The translations under genes and the position numbers were made by a program. A model generated the notes under the pieces. The model did no database searches and was not told where the DNA came from. It saw only the letters and a program-made list of their open reading frames with translations. Below, piece after piece: positions 1 to 10,792 of a stretch of DNA of 64,000 nucleotides. Origin of the DNA: Pterois miles (taxonomy: Eukaryota; Chordata; Actinopteri; Perciformes; Scorpaenidae); NCBI GenBank assembly GCA_947000775.1, contig CAMQGK010000056.1:3437001-3501000 (forward strand). The letters run 5' to 3'. The first letter of the stretch is position 1, and the number at the start of each line of letters is the position of its first letter.

Positions 1-782
1 TCAATTCGAACAGTGCTACAACTGTAGAGCACCCATGTACTGCTATTAATGTTAAATCGTTCAAACGGCCCCAATGGAGCTGAGCATGGATGAATAAAGA
101 GGACAGAGTTGATGGAAGAGCTACTGACTGGAGTGGAAGTATGCACGTGTGACTACTAAGTTTTCAAAATAAGTTGTTCACAAAGGGAACTGCATATACA
201 AAATACATATATGGAAATAAGATTAAGTGGATATTCACCAGAAGCATAAAACATGTCCTTATAAATTAAAAAGAAAATGCCACTAATTTGTGAAGGAAAT
301 GTCTTTATTCTTTAATTTTTGGGTTGCTGGAAATTTTTTTTGCAAATAATGTCTTCAGAAGAACTGACTAGATGTTGAAAATCAAATATTTTTACTGTTA
401 ATCCAGATTTTTCAAAGTTTTTAAAAACTTAGGAAAAGATTTGTATGATTCGACTTTCTCATGGTCTAGTGTTAAAAAAATTAATAAAAATCGCAGTAAA
501 TCATAACATCGAATCCCCAAACTTTTAGAATTGCAGTATGTAAAAATGGCCATACATATTCAATCGGTATCTAAGTATCGTGATAGTTCCAACCCTACTC
601 CTCCAGCTTAATGATGATTTGATAAAGAGATTTTTAACTAATGTAACATGTATGTCTCCTTTAAACTCCATGACCAGAAGTACTGTGTACTCTGTACTTT
701 ATGAAACATCTCTCTGGTATCAAATTGGTTGGTTTTCTTTGAAACTTCATATGTGTAATTGATGTTTTCTTCATTTTTCCAG
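1..782 (+). other. intron of the spen-like gene
   Basis: This stretch ends in a polypyrimidine tract and AG at 781-782 directly before the spen-like terminal exon, so it is read as that gene's last intron. It is AT-rich. I see no other exon or clear repeat in it. Confidence 0.6.
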
Positions 783-914
783 CCTGCCTATGTGCTACAG
801 ATTTTTCCACCATGCGAATTTTCAGAGAGCCACTTATCCCAGCTCGCCCCCGACCTTCTCAACAGGATCTCCAGCATCTCACCACACCTGATGATTGTCA
901 TCACCTCTGTGTAA
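783..914 (+). CDS. spen: terminal exon of SPEN-type SPOC-domain protein (partial)
   Basis: The exon follows a TTTTTCCAG acceptor and encodes 43 residues ending at TAA (912-914). The peptide begins PAYVLQIFPPCEFSESHL and ends SPHLMIVITSV. From family knowledge this is the end of the SPOC domain that closes SPEN/SHARP, a large RNA-binding transcriptional co-repressor that recruits SMRT/NCoR and acts in Notch and X-inactivation pathways in the nucleus. RBM15-type SPOC proteins have a different C-terminus, which favours SPEN. All other exons lie to the left of the window. The gene is tail-to-tail with prkar2a. Human SPEN is on 1p36, so its place beside 3p21 genes is unusual. The assignment rests on recalled family sequence, and the paralogue (a or b) cannot be told. 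Confidence 0.75.
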   Translation, partial: PAYVLQIFPPCEFSESHLSQLAPDLLNRISSISPHLMIVITSV

Positions 915-1810
915 CCTCCACCGCTGGGAACCGTACCATCCATGGATGTTCTTGCTGATGAGCCTCAGGAAACCAGAGGAATACTGAATGAGAACTCATT
1001 TTTTCCTGGACACAATGGGAATGTGTAGGATATACCCTATCAACGCTTTTTTTTCAGTCTTTTTCTTTTGTCGCTCCTGTCTGGTATTTTTGTCCTTCTC
1101 AAACGAACTCAGGGATGGACCAAACCAGAATCAGTCTTATTTGACCATTTCTCTGCTGTATTTCTATTTATTGGAGTTTTATTTTAATGTTCGAAGATGC
1201 TCTGAAGAAAATAGTCAGGATGTTTGATGAACAACGAGTGACTATCTGGGTGGCCTTTTTTCTTTCATCTGTCTTTTATTGATTGTCATATTCATTTTTT
1301 CACAAGAGTGGAACGTGGAAGCTGTTGCACCGCAATGGCTAAAAAGACATTTCAACATGTAATTTTAAATAATTATATACAGACTTCCTCGCCCAGGCTT
1401 TCTTTTAGAGGACGAAGAAATAAGTGCAAAACTATGGAGACCCTGTAGAGGACCACATTCGTTTAACAGCTCCTTTAATTCCACCAGCTCTGCTCATCTT
1501 CTCACAGTACTGAAGCGGTCACACTTCTGGCACCTGCCTTTGCATTGAACAAGCTACATTATGATTTGGGAGTTTTTGAATACAGGACTTGTAAATATTT
1601 TAAATATTTAAACTTTGACAATGGAACTTGGACAACTGAACAGAGACTTGAACTCTGGGACAAACCAGGACGCAGAGTGTGGAAATTTAGATGGATATCC
1701 TTGATTTTTGGGTGTAAATACTTGTAACACAAGAAGGTTGGCAAACTCTCCCATGGAGTCTGCTGATGGCACTTCATATTTTGTAACTCAAATAAAACAA
1801 ACTCCAGAAA
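915..1810 (+). other. spen: 3' UTR of the spen-like gene with poly(A) signal
   Basis: Non-coding sequence follows the stop. The first good AATAAA on the plus strand is at 1791-1796, which would give a 3' UTR of about 900 nt. No other feature is seen here. Confidence 0.5.
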
Positions 1811-3378
1811 ACTTGAATATTTAAGTATATAATCCTTTATTTTCTTATGTTGTGTGTTATTCAGCAAGGAATGTTCGTTTTTAAGATAAACTTTGAGGCA
1901 TGATTTCATTCACTTAATTCTCAAGAGGTGTCATTAAAAACAAGGTTAGATTTCATACTATACAATGAAAGTTTAAGTAAACAGAAGGGGTGTTAAGTTT
2001 GCCGAGTTCAAATGTAAAAAGGTACAGCACTTTATTATTAAATAATCAATTGACCTGCTCAATAACAGCAAATTCAGTTGAATTATGTGCAGGTGAACTG
2101 ACAATTATAAAACATTTTGCATATAATCTGAATTAAAATATGCTTTTATTTAGTTTAGTTCCAATGCCGTTCCAAAATCGGTAATTTGGCCGGGACCGCC
2201 ACCAATTTACACATCAAAGTCTGTTACAGGTCTTGAGGAGGACTACTACGTATGTGGAAAATATAGACTTTTGTGGCTCCAGAGGGAGCTGCATGAAATC
2301 TGATATTTTGCCTCCACACATGAGTGATGTCATGACTAGATCGCAGGTACGAGCGAAATGGATTTTCTCAGGAGGGTTGCTGGTGTCTCCCTTAGAGATA
2401 GGGTGAGAAGCTCAGCCATCCGTGAGGGACTCGGAGTAGAGCCGCTGCTCCTTTGCATTGAAAGGAACCAGTTGAGGTGGTTTGGGCATCTGGTAAGGAT
2501 GCCCCCCTAGGCGCCTCCCAAGGGAGGTGTTTCAGGAATGACCAGCTGGGAGGAGGCCACAGGACTAGGTAGAGAGATTTCATCTCCACACTGGCCTGGG
2601 AACGCCTCGGGATCCCCCCGTCAGAGCTGGTTAATGTGGCCCGCGAAAGTTTGGGGTCCCCTGCTGGAGCTGTTGCCCCCGTGACCCGACCCTGGATAAG
2701 AGGTTGACGACGAGTGATGTCACGAGTCTGCGTCTGTTTAGTCTACAAGTCTGAAAATGAAAAGGCTTTGTGAGGAGTCAGAGATGACTGATCTTATCAC
2801 AACTCTGTAGCCTGCTGCGCATCTCTGCTTGAGGACACATACGCTGCTAAAAGCATAACACACTTAATCTCCTAACTGAGCAAGATGCATTATGGGTAAT
2901 GTTGGCGTGACAAGGAAGAGGAAAGTATGGACTGAAAATAACGATGGTTATGTTCCAAATAGCATACTTTAATTTTTATTTTTAGTACACTTGCTGTTAC
3001 AAAGTACGTACTGTACTGCATACAGTATAGATAAGATTAGGACATACTGCTTCCTCAACATTTCCCCTTGAACTTTGACCCCCTTGTTCATATCGGCTGC
3101 GCAGAGGATTCTGGGTCAGAAAAGCATGCTGATGTGCATACTGCAAAATATGGCCAGATGTAGAAGGATATCCTGGTATTTTTTTATTTTTTATACTGCA
3201 TTTGCTATACTAAATATTTTTTGGCATACTAAGGGTATGGTACTATATTATTTCAAACCGACCGACAGTATTATAGGAGTACAATACATAATACTGAACA
3301 TAAAACAGAAAGCTCTGTGTTACATTTACCTCAAGGGGGAGTTAACTATGTACTTAAATCATTTTAAAATGACAAGTC
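1811..3378. other. intergenic, spen-like to prkar2a
   Basis: This is the space between two convergent genes. It holds a LINE 3' fragment at 2335-2705 (separate entry) and an AT-rich stretch at about 2940-3300 rich in TATACT/GCATAC-like words that looks like a degenerate MITE without clear ends. The prkar2a 3' UTR must run into it from the right. Confidence 0.5.
2335..2705 (+). mobile_element. non-LTR retrotransposon 3' fragment
   Basis: The plus strand translates in pieces to VAGVSLRDRVRSS, LGVEPLLL and QLRWFGHLVRMPP. This is the C-terminal tail of a reverse-transcriptase polyprotein very common in teleost LINE remnants. The reading frame breaks after the proline run, and only the 3' end remains, as expected of 5' truncation. 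The LINE clade cannot be fixed from this piece. Confidence 0.65.
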
Positions 3379-6300
3379 CTAGTGTTTCAAATCTATACTG
3401 GAGCCCAAAAGTGCCACCCGCTGGTCTTCATACTGGGAAATGTTCCTCTTCATGATGTCCATACAGGGTCCCAGCAAACGCTCAAACGCCTGGACGTCAA
3501 TTACTGAAAGAAATAGAAAGTAAATGAAGATTATGTCATCCCTTTGCCGGGTTCTGTTTCCCCGTCTAACAGATGGGAGTATGTACTTTTGAAAAAAAAA
3601 AAGAGTGAAGCTGTCTAAAAACAATCATTTTTCATTTTTTTTTATTGGGCTCCACCACAAACCTCATGTTGTTGAGGATCAATTTGATGTCAAACTGCAG
3701 GTTAAAAGGAAAACTGCACTGGAAAGATATTTAGATAACGACGATCCGTGGATCTAAATCCAGATTAATTGTATTGATTTGTCCAATCTGCCTCTGTAAC
3801 CTCTGTAATCCACTGCAAATCGTACAGCTTTGCCTTCTGCTTAACTGACATTGGAAATCAAGACAAAAGTGTGAGAGTTGGCAAAGCTGTGATACTGATG
3901 ATGATGATGATGATGATGATGATAGGAGAGCTGGACTCTGATTGGGTGTGATTTAAATGTCAGGAGGCGGAGCTCAGTTCTGTTGGGCTCAGGCCCATAC
4001 ACGTTACTTATTTCGATATTTGGTCAAGTAATGAGCCTCCTGACTCTGACGATGTGTGTTATTAACTAGTAGGAGCACCTGATAAAACGGCCACTGGCTG
4101 TGTACAGGTCATGAGTTACTGTGTTTGGTCTTGTCCAGTGTTCCTTTCACTGGAAATGAGGTGCAGGACCCTAAAATGACTGTGCTGCTACTCCCATCAC
4201 AAAGAAAGACAAACACCGGTGTTTTACCTAAACATTTGGTTTCTCCCACAGCGTAAACTGATGCAGCACGTGGTTTGTTGGTGACCAGAGCCAGTTCCCC
4301 GAAATACTGCCCTCTAGAGCAGCGAGCCACCTCCACCTCTGTGTTATCCTGCTGGCCTGCCTTCGTCTGTAACATAAAGGAACCTGTGAGTCCTGCAGTC
4401 ATTTAGTAGATAAACATCACACATTACCAGAGATAAAAAAAAACCCTAAAATATTTCATCTACTTAATGACAAAAATTAGCCATCAAATTCACAGAAAAA
4501 AGGGAAAATGATTAGAATCATTTTAAAGAGGAAACTAAAATAGACTCATAAATCGGACACACTCACTTTGCTGGTTATCATTATTTTCACCTCTCCTGTT
4601 TCCACGATGTAAAAACAGTCGGCCTCCTCCCCCTGCAGGTACAGAGAGCAGCAGAAACACCACATTTATTAAGTCTAACTAGGGCTGGACGATATGACCA
4701 AAATCTTCTATCTCAATAAAACTAATTTCATATCTGGATAACAATACACATTACGACATGGCATATTTTCTGGCACATCAGTGAATAAATACATAGTCCA
4801 TATGGAATAACCACATGGTAAAGACTATTTTTGTATACTTGTGTGTTATTTAAATACTAGAAAATTATGTATTTTCTCATTTAAATAAGAACTTTTGTGC
4901 AAAATGAACTGAACAGTTTCAAGTGAAATTAGAAAAAAATAACATATTTCCTGCTATACACTGTACATATAATATGGAGGAAATAGCTTCAGACAACAGT
5001 TATAATGGTTGATTTAATTACACTGGGGTATTCCTGTAAGCAGAAATCTTAGTATTTCAGTTTGTATGTGCTTGTTATTATCACAGTATCTCAATACACT
5101 ATTATTTCATTAAAATACAATTGAAAAATGATTATCAAATTGAATTTTTGCCCAGCCATAGTCAGTCTAACCTGTTATTAATGCAAAGGCAGCTAAAGAT
5201 ACAGCGACAAATGTCTTAACACGGTACCTGCGTTATTAAGCACTCTCCATCTTTGAACACTCGTGCTCCCAAAACATCCACAATCTTCATCCTCTCAGAC
5301 AACTTGAGAAAATAAAATGAAGCGTGACGATGCAACAAATACACTGCTGACTAACCTGAAGTAAAAGATGACTGAATATCCACTTATTCTACTATTATCT
5401 CTTTGTGTTTCCAATACAAACCTCAAGACACTTCAGAAGGGGAACACACTCGATGAAGGCCTCATACATCCTCCTCTTCTTCGCATTATTTCTAACAATC
5501 AGTCTGTGAAATGTGGCTCGATCCTAAAAGAGCACCAAACCAAAAAAAAAAAAAGATGCGTTTTATTTTAGCTTCAGTTCTACTTTTTTTTTAAGATCAT
5601 CCTCCTTTGTGGGACTCACCAGGGCCCACAGGGCGCCTTCCTGTGTAGCAATGATTGTAGCAGCTCGCGGCGTGTTGTACATGAGAGCCAGCTCACCAAA
5701 ACTGCCCTTATTGTCATACTTTCCAACGCACACGCTCACTCCGTCCTTCTGCACAAAGATATCATACACACCCCTGGAGAGGATACGACACAAGACGGGG
5801 GGAGTAGAAGTCATTATAAGACAGATAAAATCTAGTTATAACATAAATATTTAGTCTTCACTGACTATTACTATCAAGAGGAGGAACTTGCAGCACCATG
5901 TCCTAAGTTGCTCCTGTAGTTTCTGCTTGTAGCAAAGCATCTCTGATGTTAAATTCATCCTAATAACATTCAGAAATATGTCACTCACTTCTCTATGACA
6001 TAGAAATTGTCTCCGTCGTCTCCTTGGTCTATGATGTGCTCCTGAGGTTTGACCAACACCTCGAACATGGCATCCAAAACCTCAGAGAACTGCTCCTGGA
6101 GGACATTAGATGAGGGAAGTTTATTTGTATAGCACCTCTCAAGTCCTACAGATAAAACAGTTTTTAAAATAGTGCAGATAAAAATAAGCTTAAGTGGAGT
6201 AAAACAGAAGAAACAGGAGATAACATGGTTAGCTACAGTGCAGTGTAAGATGTGAATTAATCTTGTGGCAAACCAGGGGAAATGGCTAAGTCAATCCAGC

Positions 6301-8769
6301 ACAGGGGGCTGGATCAAGTTGGGGGAGGTGATAGAGGGAGTGTTTTATCCAGTTCAGGTGTCCAGTTCAGATGTTGCAGCCATTTGGCACATGGCATTGG
6401 TCACGCCAGCAGATCATCAGGTAATCAGGGGAAGCATTTGTTCACTAAGGCTCCATCTACATGTATACAGATAGAGGTGACGACCAAGAGGCTGGCAAGA
6501 AGATTGCTAGTAGCAGCAAAGTGGATCTCCCCTACCATTGGAGACAAGAGTGGTCTCCACAGAGGTGACCGCAAGTCTCTGCCTTGAGAGAAGGCTGAAG
6601 GCCAAAGACCCCAGACGGGAGGAGTCCTTAGTTAAAGTTTGATGCTGTGAAGTCTTTATTAAAGGATGCTTTATGTCTCTGAGTCTATTTTATTGGGGAT
6701 CTTATCCTCAAGTCCACTGGGTTGCCACAGTATTCCTAAAATATATTTTAATTAGTTCATACATGTTATTTCTGTGGTCTAAGACAGTCCAAAAAAAGTA
6801 TTAACACGAACAAGTCTCTCCCAAATCCAAAAACTAGAGAGCTGAAACTCAAACTTGTGATGTTATCGGGTATAAAATGTGGAGCTGCTCCATAGACAAT
6901 GAATGGGAGAGTTGTTCTAGATGACACTGAGAGCACCCAGGGGAGTACATGGGGACATTTTCTGTTCCACAGTGTAAACACTACAATTGAATAAAGCTCA
7001 TTTGGCTATAAAAGAGAAAACACAAAATCAGTCTCCCATTCACGGTCTGTTTTGATACTCTGAAATCACAAGTTTGAGACTGACTTCTCTGGTTTCTGGC
7101 GTTGAGAGAGAGGAGCTCGTGTTCACGAATACTGATTGAATTTCCTCTGCCATGGAAATAAGAATAAGACAGGATATCTTAATTTAGGTGGTGTTCCCCT
7201 TAAGTAAAAGGCAGCAGAAAAACTGAAAAGTCTTAAGCTTTTATTTAAAAGAGCAAAAAAGAGTTTGAGAAGAGTTTGTTCCCAATCTGTGGAGCATGAA
7301 AACTGAATGCTGCTTCTCCATGTTGTAGTTTGGGGACAGTAAAGAGAAAGAAATGGTCTAAATGTCCTCAGTCTCCAGCCTAGACTTAGAAAATAAAATG
7401 GGAAGAACAATTTAACTATTAATCAGGTTAAAATTAGGAAAGAAGTCTAAAGTCAGGTTAGATTGAAAGAGCTCCAAAAACCAACTATTTCCATTTCTAG
7501 TCAGGTTAAGATTAGGAAATCGATCTAGGGTTAGGTTAGGATGAGGGAGTCCTAACAACCAACTATTCTCCTGCCTAAACCGGTGAGGAAAAAAGTCTAA
7601 GCTCGGGTCAGAATGAAAGAGCTCTGACAATCAACTACTGCCAGCTCCAAACAGGTTAAAGAAGAGGTCAAAGGTCAGATAAGGGTGAGAGAGGGCTCAG
7701 CTTTTAGTTGTGATGGTTAGGGTGAGGGGCTAGAGAGTATGATTTTGTCAAGGAGTGTCCACACAAGATGGAAGTACAGTGATATGTGTGTGAAACCTAA
7801 ATTTAATATTCAAATGTAGACAAAGAACGAAAGCCGTCGTCTTCAGAACGACAACCAGTGTGTTGTACCTGCTCCAGTGTTTTAAATAGCAAAATGTCTC
7901 GGCACGCATCCTGAAGTCGGCGACGCTGCTCGTCCGTTTTAGGATGAACGACCCGAGGCTCTGCGTCATTGTCCTCATCGTCATCGGGGTTGTACGGCTC
8001 TGCACAAACTGCAGTGGGACAAAACAAATAAAAACACTGTACCGTGGTCAACATGAATTAATATTCATCACACATATTGTTGCAGTTACTGACCTGAAAC
8101 TCTGCGATTGTATTTACTGGCTGTGGACTCTGCAGAGAGACACAGAGGTGGATATATTAGACTAGATTTCACAGATGGCTCCCATCATATGTTGTTATAG
8201 TTCCTGTGACGTGTGTGTGATGTTTTTAAATATGCACAGTGAATTGTTTGAGTTAATGAGTGTAGTTTTGTGTCATGACATCTGCTAGTTGCAGGTGGAG
8301 CTGACAGTTTTTAGCCAGCATTTTGTTCACATGGATGCTAGTCTGACTGTGACCTTGTAGGTCAAAACTTTACATCAATACATTTTTTTGAAGCTTGCAA
8401 ATTTCAGTTTATCAATGTCCTTTGTGTGATTTTGACACCATTTGGGGTATTTCTTCAAGTTACATCTTTGTAGAACATGGAGCAGAAAACAAACAATGAT
8501 GTAATACTCACTAACAGTGACTTCCCCTCCTCCTCCTCCTCCTCTTCTTCTTTTTCAGGCTTATTTGACTTTGTTTCAAAGGTCACTCCTTTCCGTGCAG
8601 GTTTGGCGTTGCGTTTCTTGGCTCTCTGGTCGTTTCTTTGGCCCTCCAGAAGTCGTGTAAAGTGCTGCACTGCAAATTCAACCAGGTCTGGCGGCCTGCG
8701 GCGAAGCACTTCCACCGTGTATCCCTGCAGCAGCTCTTTAAGACCGGCTGGTATCTCCACATTACTCAT
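3379..8769 (-). CDS. prkar2a: cAMP-dependent protein kinase type II-alpha regulatory subunit
   Basis: Ten coding exons (minus strand): 8512-8769, 8094-8127, 7869-8008, 5989-6095, 5620-5773, 5422-5523, 5228-5302, 4567-4632, 4228-4366, 3379-3503. Phases join to 399 aa (human RIIalpha is 404). It holds the PKA catalytic subunit inactive until cAMP binds, and docks to AKAPs. Residues 1-45 are the dimerisation/docking domain (IPAGLKELLQGYTVEVLRR). RRVS at 94-97 is the type II inhibitor site that PKA phosphorylates. Two cyclic-nucleotide domains carry phosphate-binding cassettes FGELALMYNTPRAAT (about 205-219) and FGELALVTNKPRAAS (about 334-348), each with its cAMP-contacting Glu and Arg. The linker after the docking domain has a run of eight Glu. 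Exon 2 fits in phase with acceptor CAGAG at 8128-8132, or with a slightly longer exon 1/exon 2 pair, so two residues there are uncertain. Fish carry two RIIalpha copies and I cannot say which this is. Confidence 0.95.
3897..3923. repeat. (GAT)n microsatellite
   Basis: About nine perfect ATG/GAT units lie in the last intron of prkar2a. Confidence 0.9.
4680..5163. mobile_element. hAT-like MITE with 8-bp target duplication
   Basis: The left end TAGGGCTGGACGATAT and the right end GCCCAGCCATA are imperfect inverted repeats. AGTCTAAC occurs directly outside the left end (4672-4679) and at 5164-5171, an 8-bp duplication as hAT elements make. The inside is AT-rich with no ORF. It lies in a prkar2a intron. 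Confidence 0.7.
7425..7690. repeat. degenerate minisatellite, unit about 78 bp
   Basis: Three to four diverged head-to-tail copies start near 7425, 7503, 7582 and 7651. Shared words are AGGTTAA(A/G)ATTAGGAAA, GTCTAAG and ACAACCAACTA. The unit is a multiple of three and one frame stays open across it on the minus strand, but it lies inside a prkar2a intron and shows no coding signal. Confidence 0.7.
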
Positions 8770-9043
8770 CGTACAGGTTCAGAGGTCACGGGTTGGGGTT
8801 TGATAGCCGATATTAAGATTTGTGAACTATTTTGATTTGAATCATCAAATCTAAGCATCAGCTTGTCCCATAGGTTTGACAAACATACTGCATGGAGCAA
8901 ACTGACTCGTCCCACTCTAACATTTCAGCAGCTTATTGATTTCTTTATTTAGCACGGCCTGTCGGAAAGTATTGACCAGGACTTTTCACGTCAGATGTAA
9001 TTAAAGGCTGTCCGATGGATTACGACTCAGAACTTGATGATTT

Positions 9044-9079
9044 GAGAGAGAGAGAGAGAGAGAGAGATAGAGAGAGAGA
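9044..9079. repeat. (GA)n microsatellite
   Basis: A near-perfect GA run with one GATA interruption, upstream of prkar2a. Confidence 0.9.
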
Positions 9080-9426
9080 TATTTAACTGTTTATCCTGGA
9101 AGTCAGACTGGTTTTAAAAAGCTGCAGAAACAGAAATCGTCAGATAGATGTTTGAAAAAGCGCAAGTTGTTTCAAATAGCTATCTTTGTTACTATATATT
9201 GCTAGAAAAGCAGTTACTAAAAACACCTTCACTTGATGGTTGAAACTGACATTATTTATTACATCTTTATGACAGAAAGATGGAGTGGTTGTACTTACTA
9301 CATTCTGTGTATTTTCATTACACATTTGAATTTTTTTATCTTATTTATCTTTGAATTCATTTGACTTATTGTCTTTTCTATTCATTATTTTCACTCAGTT
9401 TATTATCACCCTGTGTTGGAGTAAAC

Positions 9427-9926
9427 TAGGGATGCACCGATACTGATACTGGATAAGATATCTGGTGATTCTGACTCAAAAGCTGGATCGGGTATCATGA
9501 CAATGGGGCAGATCTCTTCAGTTCAGCTGTGTTTATATACTATTTACATTATATACAGGAATTTTAATTCCTGTTTACTTTTGGACTATTTTTTTGCTGC
9601 ATTAAAATGGTTTACACTTGAATACTAATTCCTTAATTTTGCCAATTTCTTACAATTACAATTTATTTTTATGATATATAATGATTCAGTAAATTTATAT
9701 CTATGTATTTAATTGTTACGTTTTGTTTTACAATGTTAGGAAAGCAATGTTAAAGTCAGGTCTGATGTTGCCTTATATATAAAAGAATGATCCTGGTCAC
9801 TTCCACACAGTGAGGCATAAAGTGAATTAATTATAGACTGGTATCGGATCGGTTCTCGGTATAAGCCCAAAGCCCAGGTATCACTATTGGTATCGGGACT
9901 CAAAAAGTTGGATCGGTGCATCCCTA
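9427..9926. mobile_element. hAT-like MITE (GGGATGCACCGAT ends)
   Basis: The left end TAGGGATGCACCGAT and right end ATCGGTGCATCCCTA are perfect inverted repeats about 500 bp apart. The interior contains further GGTATCGG words and no ORF. A clean target duplication is not visible because the right flank is an A-run. Confidence 0.75.
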
Positions 9927-10792
9927 AAAAAAGCATGGACAGGCAAGTCTTCCATGTTTTATGACAATAAACCCAAATAAATCATTAAAAAAGTGCATGA
10001 CAGTCTAATTTCTAAATATGGATTCTGTTTTTTTAATTTCTTTACATTTAATGACATTCATATAATGTCCAATCAATCTCATTATGACTACTCTCATAGT
10101 TTTACATTAACACGAACAAAAACTGTAGCGAGCATCGGTGGTCACAGAGTGGAGGGTGACCTCACGGCAATCACACAGTTTGAAAGGCGTGTTTTGACCT
10201 TTTCAAACTTCACAACATAAACATCCTAAATGAACCTCTTTGTATTTCCTGTTGCGATGGCTGTTACTGCAGAAGCCATAGATATAAAACATAATAATAA
10301 TCCTATGTTCTACTTCTATGGTAGCATCTTACAGGAAGTGATGTTGGAACAAAGCTGTTGCCCTAGCAACAGAATGGCGATGAACAGGTCTATTGCTGAG
10401 AGACTGAACACATAGTACAACATAAAGCACCTTTTCCCTGATATGCACACCTGCTCGCAGATAACAAAAGGTAAGGCACAGCATGTTCACTTCACTCCTT
10501 TTCTTATATAAAAAATAACACAAACGAAAACATGTAAAACAAAAAGGAGTGAGAACATTCGACAGTCTGTGTGTGTGTGTTTGTGTACCGAGTCATCACA
10601 ACATCTCTGAACCCTCCGCAGGTCTGAATGATCCACATGCTCTACACAGCACCACAAGGTTTCAAAGATAATCAAGCATATTACTGGAAAACTGTTCAAA
10701 TCTCTTTGTGATTGTGTGTGTGTGTGTGTGTGTCGCTAATAATAAACAGTTCTGTTCCTGGGATTCACATATGAGGCGATGCAGAGTCTTCA

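Larger units (their letters stand above)
8770..10792. other. prkar2a upstream region and prkar2a/slc25a20 intergenic
   Basis: This holds the prkar2a promoter (no TATA box recognised), a (GA)n tract at 9044-9079, a hAT-like MITE at 9427-9926, short (GT)n tracts near 10570 and 10717, and the 3' UTR of slc25a20 at the right end. No further exon is seen. Confidence 0.5.

Noticed and set aside
7425..7690. CRISPR-like repeat-spacer array
   Set aside because: The units are adjacent and diverged throughout, with no constant repeat and unique spacer, and the DNA is a vertebrate intron.
8477..8803. 108-codon plus-strand frame with a Ser run
   Set aside because: It is antisense to prkar2a exon 1; the Ser run is the complement of the Glu repeat.
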